64,000 bases of DNA. Origin: Gymnogyps californianus (taxonomy: Eukaryota > Chordata > Aves > Accipitriformes > Cathartidae). The stretch is from assembly GCF_018139145.2 (NCBI RefSeq), contig NC_059481.1, positions 6,560,368 to 6,624,367 on the forward strand, written 5' to 3'. This document shows positions 12,887-27,712 of the stretch, one piece after another. A model generated the notes under the pieces. That model worked only from the letters and a program-made list of their open reading frames with translations, searched no databases and was not told the origin of the DNA. Positions within the stretch are counted from its first letter, which is position 1. Every line of letters starts with the position of its first letter. The position numbers were made by a program, and so were the translations under genes.

Positions 12887-13179
12887 CTATGGAGAACTGG
12901 CGGGGCTGATCGTCGGACTTGAGGCATCTGAGCGGCTGTAGTCACTGACAGAGCCTGTTCTTGAGCTGCTTCCACTTCGCCGCTTGAGCATGCTTGGGTG
13001 GAAATTGGCATGGCGACGGGCATGCTTTGTCAGATGGTCGCTGCGCATGAAGCGTTTCTCACAGAGAGGACAGCTGAACTTCTTTTCTCCAGTGTGAGTG
13101 CGGTAATGGCGGGCCAGCTCATCGGAGCGAGCAAACTTCTTGTTACATCCTTGCCAGTTGCATTCAAAAGGCCGTTCAC
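12887..13179 (-). CDS. KLF13: KLF13 coding exon 2: zinc fingers 2-3 and C-terminus
   Basis: The exon encodes residues 181-277 of the 277-residue protein. The acceptor is a pyrimidine-rich tract ending CCTGTAG directly before GTGAACGGCC. The intron phase is 1, so the glycine of the finger linker TGERP is split between exons. Finger 2 uses Cys187, Cys192, His205 and His209 with the contact helix RSDELAR. Finger 3 uses Cys217, Cys220, His233 and His237 with helix RSDHLTK. These are the standard KLF/Sp contacts for GC-box and CACCC DNA. The tail NFHPSML followed by [21 protein letters not shown] is diagnostic of KLF13 rather than KLF9, KLF14 or KLF16. The open frame continues upstream of 13179, but that part is intron. 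The stop codon is at 12887-12889. Confidence 0.97.
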
Positions 13180-14114
13180 CTACAGGAAGGAAACATGGCA
13201 TGATTAGAAGGGATAGCACTGTCTTCCATGGTGTTTTTGTATGCAAAAGTTAGGAAAAAAGGTTGGGAGCAAGGTAGATGCCACTTGACACTAATTGGAT
13301 GGAGAAGGTGTTACTCTCTGCTAGAGAGGAGGCCACTGTGGTATTCCAACCCATTACAAAGTACTGTAAATCAAACTAGTATACCGTATTTGGTAACTGG
13401 ATCTTCAGGGATGCTGGGCTCCTGATGCTTTCATGGATGTCACATTTCATATCTCTTGTAGTCCGTTAGACTTTACTTCTGGACTTGGACAATATCTGTA
13501 CTGAGCTCTATAGAACATTCACTTATTCCTCCAAGCTGTCCCTCTGTCTGTCTGACTCAATGTTGAAGTTCAGAAGGTGTGATGAAGTCTCTTCAGCTAT
13601 TTAAAAACAATTATGGTGAAAATACAAAATGGCAATTTTGAGGCACTGGACGTGAGGCTCTCACTTTGTATTCTCCACAGCCATGCCTGTGTTTTCTGCA
13701 TTTGCTACAAGGTACTACGGTTTCTCTTGTTCACTGCCTTAGGTCTCATTTAGAAGTGAGGCAGGGAGCACTGTATTTCAGCTAGGTAAATGTGCCACAT
13801 TGAAGGTAGCAGCCTTTTATCAATAGCTAACCTAAAAACCATGACTTGTTACGCTTAAGGTAGGACCAGTGACCAGTGAGCTCAAAGAAATAGCAGTCTG
13901 GTGATCTGATGCACTTCTCAACAGATCTCAGACATGGGAAACATCTCTCACAGGGCCAGATGCCTCTGCCATTGCATGGCTGTGCTGGAGGTCTGCAGTT
14001 GGGCACTGTGGTAGATGTGCAGCCTGAGAAGCTCAAGCACTGGAGGCGAGCACAGGTCGCAGACAGAAGTAGCGTTGTTGGATAGATGGGTATCTGGAAT
14101 ATATTCCCAGCTTC

Positions 14115-14210
14115 ATCACTGATGTGCTGCATAGCCTTGGGTAACTCGTACTATTTGTTTCCATCCTTAGTTTCTCTGTTTGTTAAAAATGAAAACATCA
14201 AATCATGAAA
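14115..14210 (+). mobile_element. Ancient MIR-like SINE fragment in KLF13 intron
   Basis: The segment has the ordered MIR blocks: TGCTGCATAGCCTTGGGTAA (the 'TGTGACCTTGGGCAAG' core equivalent), then TTAGTTTCTCTGTTTGTTAA and an AAAATGAAAAC run. Divergence is strong. It is antisense to KLF13. The call rests on a remembered consensus. Confidence 0.55.
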
Positions 14211-17200
14211 TGTGTTGTCTACTACTTCTGTATATTGGTTCAGTTCTCACTGTCACTGAGTCTGAATATCACATATTCTTTATTCATTATTAATCTAGAA
14301 CATCTTATTCTTTTGTGAATACACGGACATAGCATTTTTTGTAGTTGTAATTTTTATAACTTCCTACTTGCACTAATCTTAATCTTTCTAATGCTGAATA
14401 GCCAGTTCAAGAGGCCCAGGGAGCTACAAAAATTCTGTGCCAAAATAAGAAATAAAAGTTCTCCACACACTCCACCAAATGGGAAATAAATAAATAAATT
14501 AGCCTCCTGGAGAAATTCAATACACCTTAATTAAAATTGTCTGATAGCAAAATTGACCCCAGCCAGCCTTCAATCTAAGTAGCCAATAATCTGTTTTAAA
14601 TTCACAGATTTGGCCATAACATTTATCTCCAGGATCTACTCAGGAGGCTCCTACTGCGAAAAATAGATTTGTAGGTTCTTTTTCCCTCTGTTTATGAAGC
14701 CTCCAAGATACTTCAGCCAAATCTCAAACACTGTCTCAATGAACAGACAGGCAATTCTTTTTTTAAATAGGATTTTGTTCAAGAACATGGAGAAAGCAAG
14801 TGTCCCTGATGTTTCCTTGATTATTTAGGAGAAAGACCAAAGCTCATTAGACTAATTGTTCTTAAGCGCGTTTTGTGGATATCATTAGTTACACCTACAA
14901 CTACAATGCATAATGCAATGGTTGTATCTGTACAGTACACAAGGGAGATTTTCATATGGAGACCCATGAACACCACCTCCTAAGTGATCTGCAAAAGGCA
15001 GCTAAGACGAACAGGACTGCTTTCAGTTGGCTTTCCCTGAACTAAAGCCTAAAAAACTTAGAGCCTCACAAACTTTTTTTAAGAATAAAACCACCACCAA
15101 CTGGTTTAATGGATATAGTTTTGTTGCTTAAAAAATCCCATGCAAATCCATTCAATGTCCTCCTCAGCCTTCTCCTGCAAACTGTCAGGGACTCATCTCT
15201 CAGTCTGCTGATAGAAATGTGAAACAAATGGGAAACAAATAGATTTTGGCTGTGTTTGTCATGTGTCCAGTCATCTGTTGTTAGATACGCTCCCGCCTGT
15301 GGTGGGACATGCCAGTCATCCCTGTTGTGTGACCAGATTCACTAGTCTTCTCCCTATGTTTTGGTCATACAACAGATATACTTCAATGAGGACTTCGGGA
15401 CCCTTGGGAAGAAGGGCAATGAGACATATAACGTGTCTGACAGCTGGATCTGGCCTGCAGAATCAAAGTTTCTCATCCCTGAGCTATGGCATCATATTTT
15501 GGTATGGCAATGACCTTTGGATGTTTCTGTTGCCCACAGTAATTTTCTCTGTGTTTGTTTTCATTACAAATGGTTTCAGCAAATGTTCTTCACTAGAAGG
15601 ACTGCCCCATGAAATGACTGCTTTCAGACAAGGAAGGCAAGAGTTAACATGCAATGTTTTGCTTCTGCTTTTGACAACACCATGAAGCACAAAGAAAATG
15701 GTACCTTTTCTTCTGATTAGTTAGCATGGCATCAGCTGCTCTTTTCCATGTCTAGCATTTGGTAGCCAGCAGTAGGCACAACAGTCTAGTTCCTAATAAG
15801 AGAAGAGGTTCTGGAGCGGGACTGTGTCAGATCTGTGTTATCCAGCACTAACAGTCAGGTGATGAAGGTATTGCACAACTTATTTCCCCCTCTCCTCACT
15901 GCACATCAGATCTGGATAAGAACATTCAGGTTCCTACTCACCTGCCTGATTTGATGTTGATGATGGTGGTGATGATTTGGGTGCCGCGCCAAAGAAAATG
16001 TGGCCTTTCTTCCACTGTTTCTCTACTGTCCCCTGTTCTCCTCCTTCCCAGGAACTATTTTTTTCCCCTCAGTCCTCTCTAGTCTTGATTTGGTATCTCC
16101 TTGGTAGTTGCCTTTAAGTTCATTGGCCAAATGGTTTTCCCCTCCATGCACTCTCTGGCAGCTGGCATCACTCTAGTAGTGGTAGTAAGTTCTCTAGAGT
16201 GCTTCCCAGCTTTGTTGAGGTTTAGCAATACCTTCTCAAAGAAAAGCTGTATTGTGACGAAATGCTGGATGCATTGTGTGAAGATATAAGAGTCATTATT
16301 GCTCACGAAAAATTAGTACACAGTCTGGAACAAAGTTGCTGCGGGGTATTAAGACAAGACCTAGCTGCCGCTCCAAAACCACACGTGGAAATTCACAGTC
16401 TGTCATCAGTCTCATTTCTCAAACAGAAGGGATGTGGTTTTCTGTGCAGGTAAGTTATATAAATGTCCTTTTACCGGCAGTAAAGCAATCAACAGAATGA
16501 GAGATTATATGAATTGATTGCCTAATCTCATTAGGGAACATGCAGCCACAGTACAACTTTCTTGCATAAGCAGTAACCCATGGACGTGTTGTACTCAACA
16601 AAGAGCTTTCACCATTAAAGTGGCTGTACACAACACAATAAAGATTTTGAACTCCATCTTAGGCTATGCTGGTCAGAATTTTACCTTTATACAATGACTG
16701 CAGAATTTGATCCTATAAATTAATGTGGAAATGTTATCAAATATCTTAAATACAGCAGGAAACATGTCAAGCATGTGAATGTGTATATTGAAAGTCTTAA
16801 TGCTACGCCTTGGCAGTGGCAGTATTTCTGTGCATTACTAGCAGGTCTCAGAGAGAGGTAAGTCTCCAAAAGATAAAGATGCTTGAGAATAAAGGAATCA
16901 AAAAGCAGCTCAGGCTTTACTCTTCAGAGAGGCAGGCAAGAGATGCCTTTAAAAGAGAAGGAATATTGTAATTTTTTTTTTTACAGTTTTAAATAGGTTG
17001 GGATTTCCACATTCCAAATCCCACTAAACTGTAACCTTTCTAGCTCCTCTGCCAGAGCATGTGATATCACATAAGTTGTGTTTAGAGTTACACAAGCTGA
17101 TGGAAAAACATCACATTCGAGAATTAAATTCAACTGATCTTAACTGAAAACTACACAAGCAAGAACATTTTTGGCTTCTTCCTGAACTCCACCCAGTCCA

Positions 17201-20200
17201 AAGAAAAAAATGTGTGTAAAGCTGCGTTAAGAAACTTGCAGTGCTCACTGAGTAAAAGTACGTGAGATCTGCAGGTGCACCGACTTCTGAATTCATTTCA
17301 GTGGCACAGACCTAGCTACTCATGCTGCTTATATTGTCTGCCAGAGCAGGCTGCCAAAGGAACTGTAGAGTTGCCTGGGCTACAGAAACAGCATTAAAAA
17401 AATGCACCTCTCTTCTCTCTTGCTGGAAGGGATTCAGAAGTAAGTAGAGCCAGCCTGTTCTTATGATATTATGTAAAGGTCCTTTGTATTATTCTATATT
17501 TGTCAATCATTATATATATTGAGGCAACTATATGTAGTTACAGGAAACAAAAACTACAGAAATGGTGGAACCAGATCTGATGTCTACTGAGCTTGATTTG
17601 TACCATACTTTTAGTGCACTCTTGACTTTACCCCAATCCACATATAGTTTTAAGGACTCCTTTCCTATATAGTGACACTCCTGTACAGACCCTGGAGTAA
17701 TCTGCTTCCTGTTTCACCCATTCATCTGTATGATATTCAGCATTTGAATAGCAATTAAAAATTATACTAATTACTGTGTAGGCCTGAGCATGCTTAAAAA
17801 ATAACCTACTAATGGCTGAAATGCCAAAACAGGTTGAGACACCTGTGATATCAACCATTTTCAGAACTACAGTGCGAAGATTAGGCAATCGTAGCTGAAC
17901 AATTTGAAATGTGATATCCACTGCCCTAATAATTAGATTATTACTAAGTCAAACCACATATCGGGGGCTATTTTTTCAATTTAACTCCTGTAATAGCTCT
18001 GCACATTATGTTAGCATCTTCAAGTATACGCCAAGGCCATGCAGTAACAAAGACATTTGTACCCTGGGAATTCCACGAGTGCCTGCAAAACCAGAAACAG
18101 TAAACCAGAAACAATTTTCTGTGATCTTTAGTCTGTTCTGGTGCTTCGCAGAACAGCATTGTATGTTGTTATGAAAACAGACTAGAAACCTGAACATGCT
18201 ACTGTGTGCTATTCTTGTATTTCTACATTTTCATATACATAATTAAGGGTATATTTGGAAACACAGATCAGCAGGCTGGGTGGGGAGAATGAGGGGCAGA
18301 CAGTTAAATAGAGATGTGACTGAAGCATCCTTCCTCCAAGAGAGGAAATGCTATCCTGGGAAAAAACATTCAGCCAAGCACACTATGTTTCTTGAGACTG
18401 GCTGTTATTTAAAAAAAAGAGAAAAGGTCATCCTTCAATACCACTGATAATGCATTTATGAATATTTTCATTTCTGTTATTCTCTTGTTTATAAACAAGC
18501 CCTTTTGCATAGCCAAAAAACAAGCCCTTAACCTTCTGCATGCAAGAGAGAGAATAATGCATAGCTTTCATGTTAGACCAATGGTGGTTTCTTATCAAGT
18601 ATTTAAAAAGGGATCAAAAAATTCCAAAGCCTCACAATTCCAAATTCCTATAAATTGAAACCAGTTAGTTTTAAATCAATGATTTTGGGCATGACATTTA
18701 TAACAAAACAAGCCAAATGCAGTCATGTTTTTTGTATCCACTTTTGTGTGTCTGTCCAACAGCGTTTGAATGTCTCGGCTACCTTCAACCATATCTAACA
18801 GAGGTAGCGAATTCAGCAATGTTAAGCTTGACTAGTTCCAGGAAAATGAGGAAGTTTTAGCAATGTTCTCAGTGAAAAGAAAAGTTATAGGGTGAATTTG
18901 TCACTAGACACCAGAAACCCAATATGGGAGTGTGGTATGAATGCCCAAATCCGAGAAAAGCTTCAGTCAGAGATCACACGTTATTAGACACTAGGACATA
19001 ACGCTCCCCCGAGCGCCTAGGACACACAGCAACAAGGAGCTAGGCTGCATTAGTACCTGCTGACAGAAGCATGCATGTTCCTGCTACTTCCATTATCTGT
19101 GATGTGACCTTTTTTTAGGAACTGGAGTGCTCAGATTTCCAGCAGGCACGGACCCAGGCATCGAGTACAACCTCACTTTAAAGTGTAGGCATCTTTATTT
19201 TAATCTTAACAAATCCAGTCATTAAATGGATAAATTATTGGATCTTATGTTTTCTGCGTGCACAGGAAACTACTGCTGAGCAGGAGCTGCGACAGCTACC
19301 ATAATATCCTTTACTTAAATCCTTGTTTTAGTTTCTGTACCTTAACATTTTCATTGAGTTATTTAGACATATATGAATATTTCTTGAAAGGGGAATTTCC
19401 AAGCGGCAAGTTTACATTTTAAGTGAATGTGTGTTACTGTTTGCTCTGGAAGTGCTTGTATTGCTCCATCTGGGAGCACAAATTACATCATGTGACTTAT
19501 CTGTATAACCACAGCTAACTAGAACAACTCAAATAGCAAATGACGAACACACGTTCAGATACTTAATGATAATGGCTACAATGCCAGAGAAATCTGAGTA
19601 GTGCAAAATTCCTCCCCTAGCCTTAACCACAGTCAGGTCCACCCAAGAACCAAAATAACTGATTTGGTATGTTCTCTGCAGCTATCTGGTCCTTCTTAAA
19701 AATATTACCATTCACTTTCACCATAATGGAAACAATCTTTTTTTTTTTTTTTAAAACAGACTACGTTCTATTAGTTATATTCTAGGCCTTTATTTCAAAC
19801 TTGTTCAATAAAGTCTTGAATCTCAGTTTATAATAATTTTAGCTACTTTACTGTATTTTTATGAGCCACATTTGCTTCTCTTTTGTCAAGGCAGAATCAT
19901 TCTAGCCTTTTTAGGCTTTTTTTTTCCCCAGGATGCTCCATCACATACTCCTTCTGTTGTCTAAAATATGCATTCCATGGCTGTACTGCATCCCTTTTCA
20001 AACTGGGATGCCCAAGCTGAACTGCTCTGTCTGTGTGAGTTTCGATAGCTTACCACTTTTAAAATACGCATGTTTTTTATCCTGTATTTTTGCACAATGA
20101 ATTAAGAATCTGAAATTTGAACCCATTATCTTTACCAAGTAATTTTCTGCCTACCATGTTAACTCCTGTTTGACTCCTGTTTAGTTCTCACTTTATCTCT

Positions 20201-21507
20201 GCTGAAGTGCATCAGTGTGTGTTCAGGACATTAAGTTCTGTGTTCCGCTCCCACCTAAAGCCTAGTTCCAGACCACTTCACACAAACAACCAGTGAGTAG
20301 CTGAAAGTTATGTTCCAGGATCTGGAAAATAAATCTTACAGCAAATTGGCTTTAAAATGAAATGGCCATAAATTTAATGACAAGAAATATTGCTACATCC
20401 TTTGCTAAGGTTTTGAATGAAAAAGCAAAATAAAGGCTAGAGCTATGTGGAGAACTTATTTTCTGCTCAATTGAAAAATTAAAAAAACTTTGAACTGTAG
20501 AAGAATTCAGCAAACCAAGAAGCCCATAGTAATTTTATTTTTGGTTGACCAAAATGTTTTACTTCTTTTGGGGTGGTTTTTTGTAACACTATTTTAATTT
20601 CTTTAGCTTTGGGGACAATTTTCAACACAATGACAATGTTAATCTGAAATGAATCAATGAAACACACTATCACAACTTTTCTGAAATAAAAAAAAAAAAA
20701 TCAGTCTAAACTATTTGCTGAGTTGAAATGACATATAGTTCTGTTCTTCATAAAAGACTACTTGTCAGGGAACAACTGTTTGCCAAAAATATAGTTTCTA
20801 TAGTTCTCGCTAATAAAGAAATGCAAAGTTATTAATAATCTTCATTAACATTTCTTGGCAGCTTTCCCTCCATGAAGATTAAATGCCCGACATTTTTATT
20901 AGGGGACTAACTGGAGATCTCATCGTCTAAGGGAACAATTTCATTTGTGTTTTCAACTTCCACTGGACTCCCTGTGTTTACAAGCACAAGGGATTTTCAA
21001 AGACAGCCAAGCTGGTAGGCTAACCAGCCAAGTGTAAGGACCATGAAAGTCTATCCTCTCCTTCACAGAGACATCTTAGAATAGATTTTAGATCTATGCT
21101 GAGAATGTGACTGAGAATATGCCCTCTAGCATTGCAGTGTGGCCCAAGGAGTCTTAGGTGATTCCCTACAGCATCTTAAGTACAAGAAACTTATTTTCCA
21201 GTGTTACGCTAAGCTGCTTTGGTTTTCTTGTACATTTGTCCTCCTGAGTCATTTTGCAAAGCATTGGTAAGTGATGCAGCCCTTCAAAACGCTGTGTCTG
21301 GTTTGAGTTCTCCCTTCAAAAAGTACAAAGATGCACTACTGGCATGGCAAAGAAGCAACCAACCCAAAGTCCATGCCAGAAAGACCAAGCATATTTTCCA
21401 AACCTATATTTTTATGATCTTCTCTGGACTGATACAGAGTGTTACAGTTCCATGGATACATAGTTAATTGTATTTGGTTTTCTTCTCTCTAGCTACGTTT
21501 ACGTTGT

Positions 21508-21509
<2 letters not shown>

Positions 21510-21570
<61 letters not shown>
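21510..21570. repeat. (CT)n microsatellite
   Basis: About 30 uninterrupted CT units lie within the KLF13 intron; read on the KLF13 strand it is (AG)n. Perfect purity over 60 bp suggests a young, length-variable locus. The mirror-symmetric homopurine/homopyrimidine composition also allows triplex (H-DNA) folding. Confidence 0.98.
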
Positions 21571-21572
<2 letters not shown>

Positions 21573-24500
21573 TAGAGAGTACTCCAGAAATTAGATAATC
21601 CTGCTGGGCAATTGAAAAATTAAATTCTTTCCCATCGATTGAAGACCATAAAAAAGTCATTAAAAAACCTTCAGGAATTCCACAATTTGAAATTCACGTC
21701 TGTGTCTGTAGATCTGAACACTGAGCATCTGATGCTACTTGTTTTACCTCACCCTTGTACTAAGATACATAATACTTGTCATCGCTAATATTAGGCTTTC
21801 TCCTGTGCAGTTTGTCACTTCCTGGTTTCTGAAGAGTTCACACTTCATCTCTTCTCCCTTCCGTACACAACCCCTCCCTGTCTTGTATGTTCCTTCCTCT
21901 TTTGAAACTACAAAAAATCAGTTGCATTAGGTCAGGGGCTTGTGAAGCTCTGAAGTCAATACAGACTACAACAAAACTGGGACTGTGTAAACATAGTCAC
22001 ATTTGTGTGTGTTAAACATGTGAAAGAGTTCTCTTTAAACACAATCAGATACAAAATCTAATGTAAATGCCACTTGGCTTCACAGCTCTTACTGGAGAGA
22101 TGAAAGGAAGGAGGAATCCTCTCTAGCCTAGGTCAGTGAACGAAACTACCTTCCACCTCTTCCATTTCCTGACCCTACATAGTGCTGTATGTTTTACACT
22201 TGCAGGCCAGGATGCCTCAATAAGCTGAACATTGGGTGTGGTATTCTCCTCTTGACTTTTTGTGATGTTCTTATTGAAGTGTTTCTGGGGGAATTACTCA
22301 TCATATACAAACGCAGTAAGAGCAATTCTTTTCGGATGTAAATTTGCTCATTAATACCTTGGGTATTCAAGTTAGCCATGTCAGGTAAGAAAGAGATGCA
22401 TATCTATGTTTTCTCCTCACAGAAGTATAATGAGCATGAAAGATGTTCCCCACGTCTCAGAGGGCAGGTAAAGTTTTCTTTTGATGGCTAGAAAAAACAA
22501 TGCACAGCTTTGTGGTAGCAGCTGTGTTACTGCTGTATCTTCCAGCTGGCCTTATCAAAATCTACATACATAGTATTTGTCTTGACTCTTTTCTGTCATA
22601 TTTGCTGTAGTCTTGCTATGTGACTGCACTGATAGTATGTACACTTTAAATGCACTATCAGTACAGCAGTACCTCTTAGTCTGTAAAATTGTGAGTAATC
22701 AAAACTTCAGCTACCTCTTACAAAGGTAGGAATCTATCAGCCAGAAAAATGGTAATGATGTTACACGATTATATGAGATGGTGTTTACAATGCATGCAAT
22801 TTCAAAGATAAGGTATAAATCTCCTTATGGTTCTATATGGATTTATCATTGTTATCTAATGCTGCTCTTCTGTTGATTCTGTCTTAACTCTAAAGCTTAA
22901 CGTTCACTATTTCACTCTCCCAAAAGTTCTGATGCACAACCAAAATGGAGACGTCCCATCTAAGACAAGAGGAACATCTGAGCCATTAGGATACCCATGA
23001 GGTTGGAAACTTATCCTACCTAGCAGGGACAACTCCCACGTCTAGGTGAGTGTGCAGACTAGAATGGACCCTGTCTGCCATATTCCTGTCTGCAGGAATA
23101 ACTTCTATCGGTCGTGCTTCCGTTAAGTGCAATGCCTTTGTTTACATGGACTTCTGCCACATCCTATTATAAAAGCAGCATTTTTTCCCTCTGCTGCTGG
23201 AATCTATGAGTAAACAATGCTCTTTTACTGAGTACCAATGACAGGCCTAATTCTTGAAAAACAAAAGGCAACAGCCTCAGTGTCAAAGAGCTTATGTTCT
23301 AAAATAATGCAAACTAAATGTTGGGCTTTCTGTCAAAGTTAAGCACCTGCAATTGCTATATTTAATTTCTGTTCAGTATGCCTAAAACTCTTACTGGGTC
23401 TCCTTATCTCTGAGGCATTAAATCCTAGACTAGTGCTCAGGAAAACAGCTGAAATGCCACTAATTTAAAAGAGCAGCAACTTCCACTTGATTTTGTCTCT
23501 CCTGTGGCTTGTTCCAAGAATGGAGATCAATAGCTGACCCTTTGACTTTGCACTTAAATGCAAGATAATTAAATTGTGTTATGCTGAAATGATGAAGTGA
23601 TGAATTCTGGGGAGAGGAAGATGTGTCTTAGCTATGTGTCATTTCCAAACCACATTGAAGTATCAGACTCTTTGCAAAGAGGGGGACTCTGGGGCTTAGT
23701 ACAGCAGCCCTTTAATTACTATATTTCTCTAATTTTTTTCTACTCAGATCTATGAATGTAAGAAAGGAGGATGATTATTAAAACCTCTATTATGAAGAGA
23801 AAATAAATGAAAAAACCACTGTAAATAGAGCCTCTAAACACATCTGGGTATTACTGAATGACAAAACTAAAAGATGGGGGATTTTCTTACTTTTCCATTG
23901 GTCAATTATACTTTTTAATAAATATACTTAAAAAGAATAATGGGGTTGCAAAACCAAAAAATGTAAGTGCTAATCAGCAAATCTGACCTATTGCATCACC
24001 CCAGCAAAGGAATTTCAGCCTAGAATTCTTGCCTTGAGCCAAAAACTTGTTGTTTAAGGGGCTTTCTTCATTCCTTACGTACAAAGCTTGTGTCTTCAGC
24101 ATAGGTCAGAGAAGTCTGGCCTCTTAAAACATAACAGAGAATAACATCAATGAAGGTATGTGGGATTTTGTTCTTTTTCTGTCATGTTGACAAGCCAATT
24201 CAAAGCCTTTGAAGTGACGAGGGACTAGAGGGGAGGTCTCCAAATGTATGTAATAATAAACACCGTGTTTTTATCAAATAAGTCCAGTTAAAACTTGAAA
24301 AAGAAAGTAGTAATATGGGCCTTGATGATTATATATGCTGGACTGAGATCTTTTTTAGACATCTGCAGTCTCGTGTTACCTCTCTTCTAGCATGCTAGCA
24401 TGCTGATTTGTTGTCTGCTACAAGCTGATGATTTCAGCTGCACCACTCACCGTCTGTTAGAGCAAATAAGGTGATTAATGAAAATGTTATGCAGACAGCA

Positions 24501-27500
24501 ACTGAAGCCAAGAAAGAAAACTCCCCAGACTTGATTCTCCCTCCTCAAGGAGGGAAAAAAATCTTACCCATAGCTGACACAACTGAACCAAACGCGTCTA
24601 CAGGGAATGTGTAGTTAAGGTATCAACAGAAACACAAGGTTTCCATTACAAACTGCTGTCTGGATCTTTCCTGTGCTACCTCAGAATTGCTCATCCTGTT
24701 ACCCAGCCCATTCTGCAAACTCAGAACAGCTCCAGATCAGACATCTGACTGTTAGCAGCTCCATGGGAGCTCTAAAGAGTATTACACTCCTTGGCATCCT
24801 GTCTTTCTCCAGCCCACTCTTACAGTGGAAAAAAAGATTACATGCTCACTATAGGACACTTCCCCCTCTTCTTCCAAGCTGTGCTACCTCTTCTTGAAAC
24901 CTAGGATTACGTCCCAACAGAGCTGACAGGCTGTCATTCTCAACGGTGTGGTCTTTACACAGAGAAATTATACACGCAGCAGAATTAACCAGTAGGTACT
25001 CATGGGTCAAATGGCAGGAACCAAAAATGCAACATAGTGACTTCTGTCGTAACTGCTTCTTTGGAGATTCTCTTGTGACCATATCTCCACAGATAACTGT
25101 GCTCTTTTTTTGATCAATGTGATGACCTATCTTTCCTCAGCCTTCAGTGTGGGACACAGGTTATTCCTTGCTCTTCTAACAACCCAAGAGTCTTCTCTCT
25201 CTACCTGAAAATGCTGTTATCTAGTCCTTGTTGGAAAATTCTAGTTAGCTTACTTAGATGGTCTTAAGTTTTACTTTATCTGAGTTCTGATCACTGTGGG
25301 AGGTAGGAACTTAAAAGTTAGATCAAACCTAAAAACGTGAACCTGAAGATGCTTGTATTGCAAGAAGGTCTGAAATCAAACTGAAACATCACAAACCATC
25401 CCTGTCTGTATGATAAACAGGGAAATGACCTCTGTAGTGGTTTAGACTGCTTTCAATGAAAGCCTACCTCACAAATAATTTTTGTGGTGGCTTTCATAAA
25501 AAATTTGCATGGTAATGTTCCTGATCTCTGGTATGACAATTGAAATGTTTTAAGTGGGAGAGCAATTAAATAAGTAATGACAAATTATATTCATCTGGTG
25601 TGAATTGTGGGTGAATTCATGCTGAAATTGTGAAACTTTGGCTCCAGGAGCTTTACCCAGCACTTGCGTGAATAACTGCAAAGAAGGAATCATATGACCC
25701 CATGAATCAGTCTTTTCTCTGTTGACATATCGATGATTTTTTTATTATTCTATTCTACTAAAAACAGAAAAGTGCTTTTAAAAGCAAAGCTTATTGAATT
25801 AATGAAAGCTTGTCCTGCTATGCAAAATAACAGACTAAAGGATTATTCATCTAAACTGAAACCTGTACTTCATTTATCTGAATTCTGGAAGAAGTTGAAT
25901 GTCATCTGCCTCCAACTGAAGTCCACATACTTTGGCATGAATAGATATTGCAGGTAAGTTAGACATTTTATGTGCACAGCATCTCCCAGGAGTTGGGGTC
26001 AGGATGAGATTTCATTTTGCTAGAAGCCAAGCAAACAGAAGTTAGTAAAGTTGTCTTTGGCTGTAACTGTGAAATGTCTCTTTGTGAACTTTTGAACTGT
26101 TTAATCAACAACCTCACAGTAACACAGCACGCATGAAATATGGGACTTCAGCATTTATAAGTACAGTTAAAGCTGTAAAGCTGAGTGAAAAATCTGATAC
26201 TGAGAGTTTATTATTTCAACTGTATGGAGGAGAGACGGAGTGGGAATTTCCTTTCATTTTTATTCTTATTCTGGATGGATTGTTGTGCCAGAGAGCAAGG
26301 TGGTGCTGAAGTAGTTTATGAGCAGCATCAGCCAGTGACCATATGGAGCATCCAGCTTCAGCGAACAAGCAGCTCTGGAAAGTAGTTTTATGGGCTGATA
26401 ATCAAATAGTAAGTCTGTTGCTTGTCACCAGGCAGCTACCATTCAAGGTATGCATAAACCCATTGCATACACTTCAGAAAATCTTCTGCCCAGATTGTAA
26501 AGCCACACTTCCTGTTTAAACCAGGATTCAGGTTTTCGTTTTTAAATAAAGGAATCAGATTCTATGATAACAGTTGTACTCATATTCTAATGTGCTCACT
26601 TTTAAAGCACGTCAACTTTTTACAAAAGACAATATTTGCAGTTCAACATTCAACTCTTGCAAGTCTCATTTAGATGTTCTATTCTGACAATACCTTCCCT
26701 GTTTATTTTGCATCTCCCCATCTAGCAGTCTCCTTCAACCACAGCTGTATGAAAAGAAAAAAAGAGCACGTTACCTGCTCGTTTCTAGTTTCAGCTTGTT
26801 TTTCAGTCTTTTCTATGTGTTAATTCTTTAAAACTACAAATGTGTGTAAGCACACACACAACTAGGCCTCATTCTTATATATAAGCAGAAAATAAGAGAA
26901 GATTTTCAACAATTGTCACTGATTAGATTGTCTTTTAATTTTGGCTGTCTTAGTGTTTTAATCACTGGAGTGAACCTGTAAGGATGTACACCCAGTTCTC
27001 TGAAAAATCAGGCTCCTATCCAATGTCTCAAGCTGTTTCTGAAAGCATGTGTTACCACCTTGGCCATATTCTATACAAAACAGAAATAAATGGTTATTAA
27101 TGAGATGTTGCAATGGGATTTCCTTAGCATTCCTCCTTAGATAGACTTGCCAAGCAACTTCTCCCTAAGCCTGCAAGACTTCAGGCATCAACAAGTCACA
27201 GGGAGGGGGGTACATCATGTGACAGAAGAGAGGCTGTTTCATTAGACTGCAATAGAGGAGTATCGCTGCTCGAGTGCCATTTCTCTGAGCATTAACACCC
27301 ACAGTATAACACACCCTAGGTGCAGCTCAGCTCCCGCAATCTCCCCATGTTTTATGATCATTTTGCAGGACAGCTGGTTGCAGGGTCACTAGGGAGACTA
27401 GCCTCACCAGCTGTGTCTGACATGTGGGGTCATGGCGTAGGAGAGAGGCCATGGTGAGTGCTGGAAATGAATGAATGAAGTATGTGGTTGTGGAGGAGTA

Positions 27501-27712
27501 CAAGTCAGGAGCCAATTATCTGAGTATGACTCTGGATGTGAAACATAACTGAAAAGCTAAGATCTTAAGTAGAACACGGACATATTTCAAAGACAGCTTT
27601 GTCAAGGGCATCTTGGTATATATGACTTTGAAAACACCTCTCTACTTTTAAAGCGACTATCTCATCATGTACTCACATACAGAAATCAACTGGATTCCTT
27701 TTTTCAAAAGGA

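Noticed and set aside
13180..13246. Exon 2 as a stand-alone gene starting upstream of 13179
   Set aside because: The extra residues are translated intron. A canonical acceptor lies exactly where KLF similarity begins, and the phase fits the donor of exon 1.
15263..15685. 140-codon plus-strand frame in the KLF13 intron
   Set aside because: No recognisable domain and no splice-bounded structure; treated as chance.
21510..21570. Regular repeats as a CRISPR array
   Set aside because: A pure dinucleotide microsatellite in a bird genome, with no spacers.
22628..22665. Inverted pair ACTGATAGT / ACTATCAGT as a microRNA hairpin
   Set aside because: The stem is only 9 bp with a 17-nt loop, too short for a microRNA precursor.
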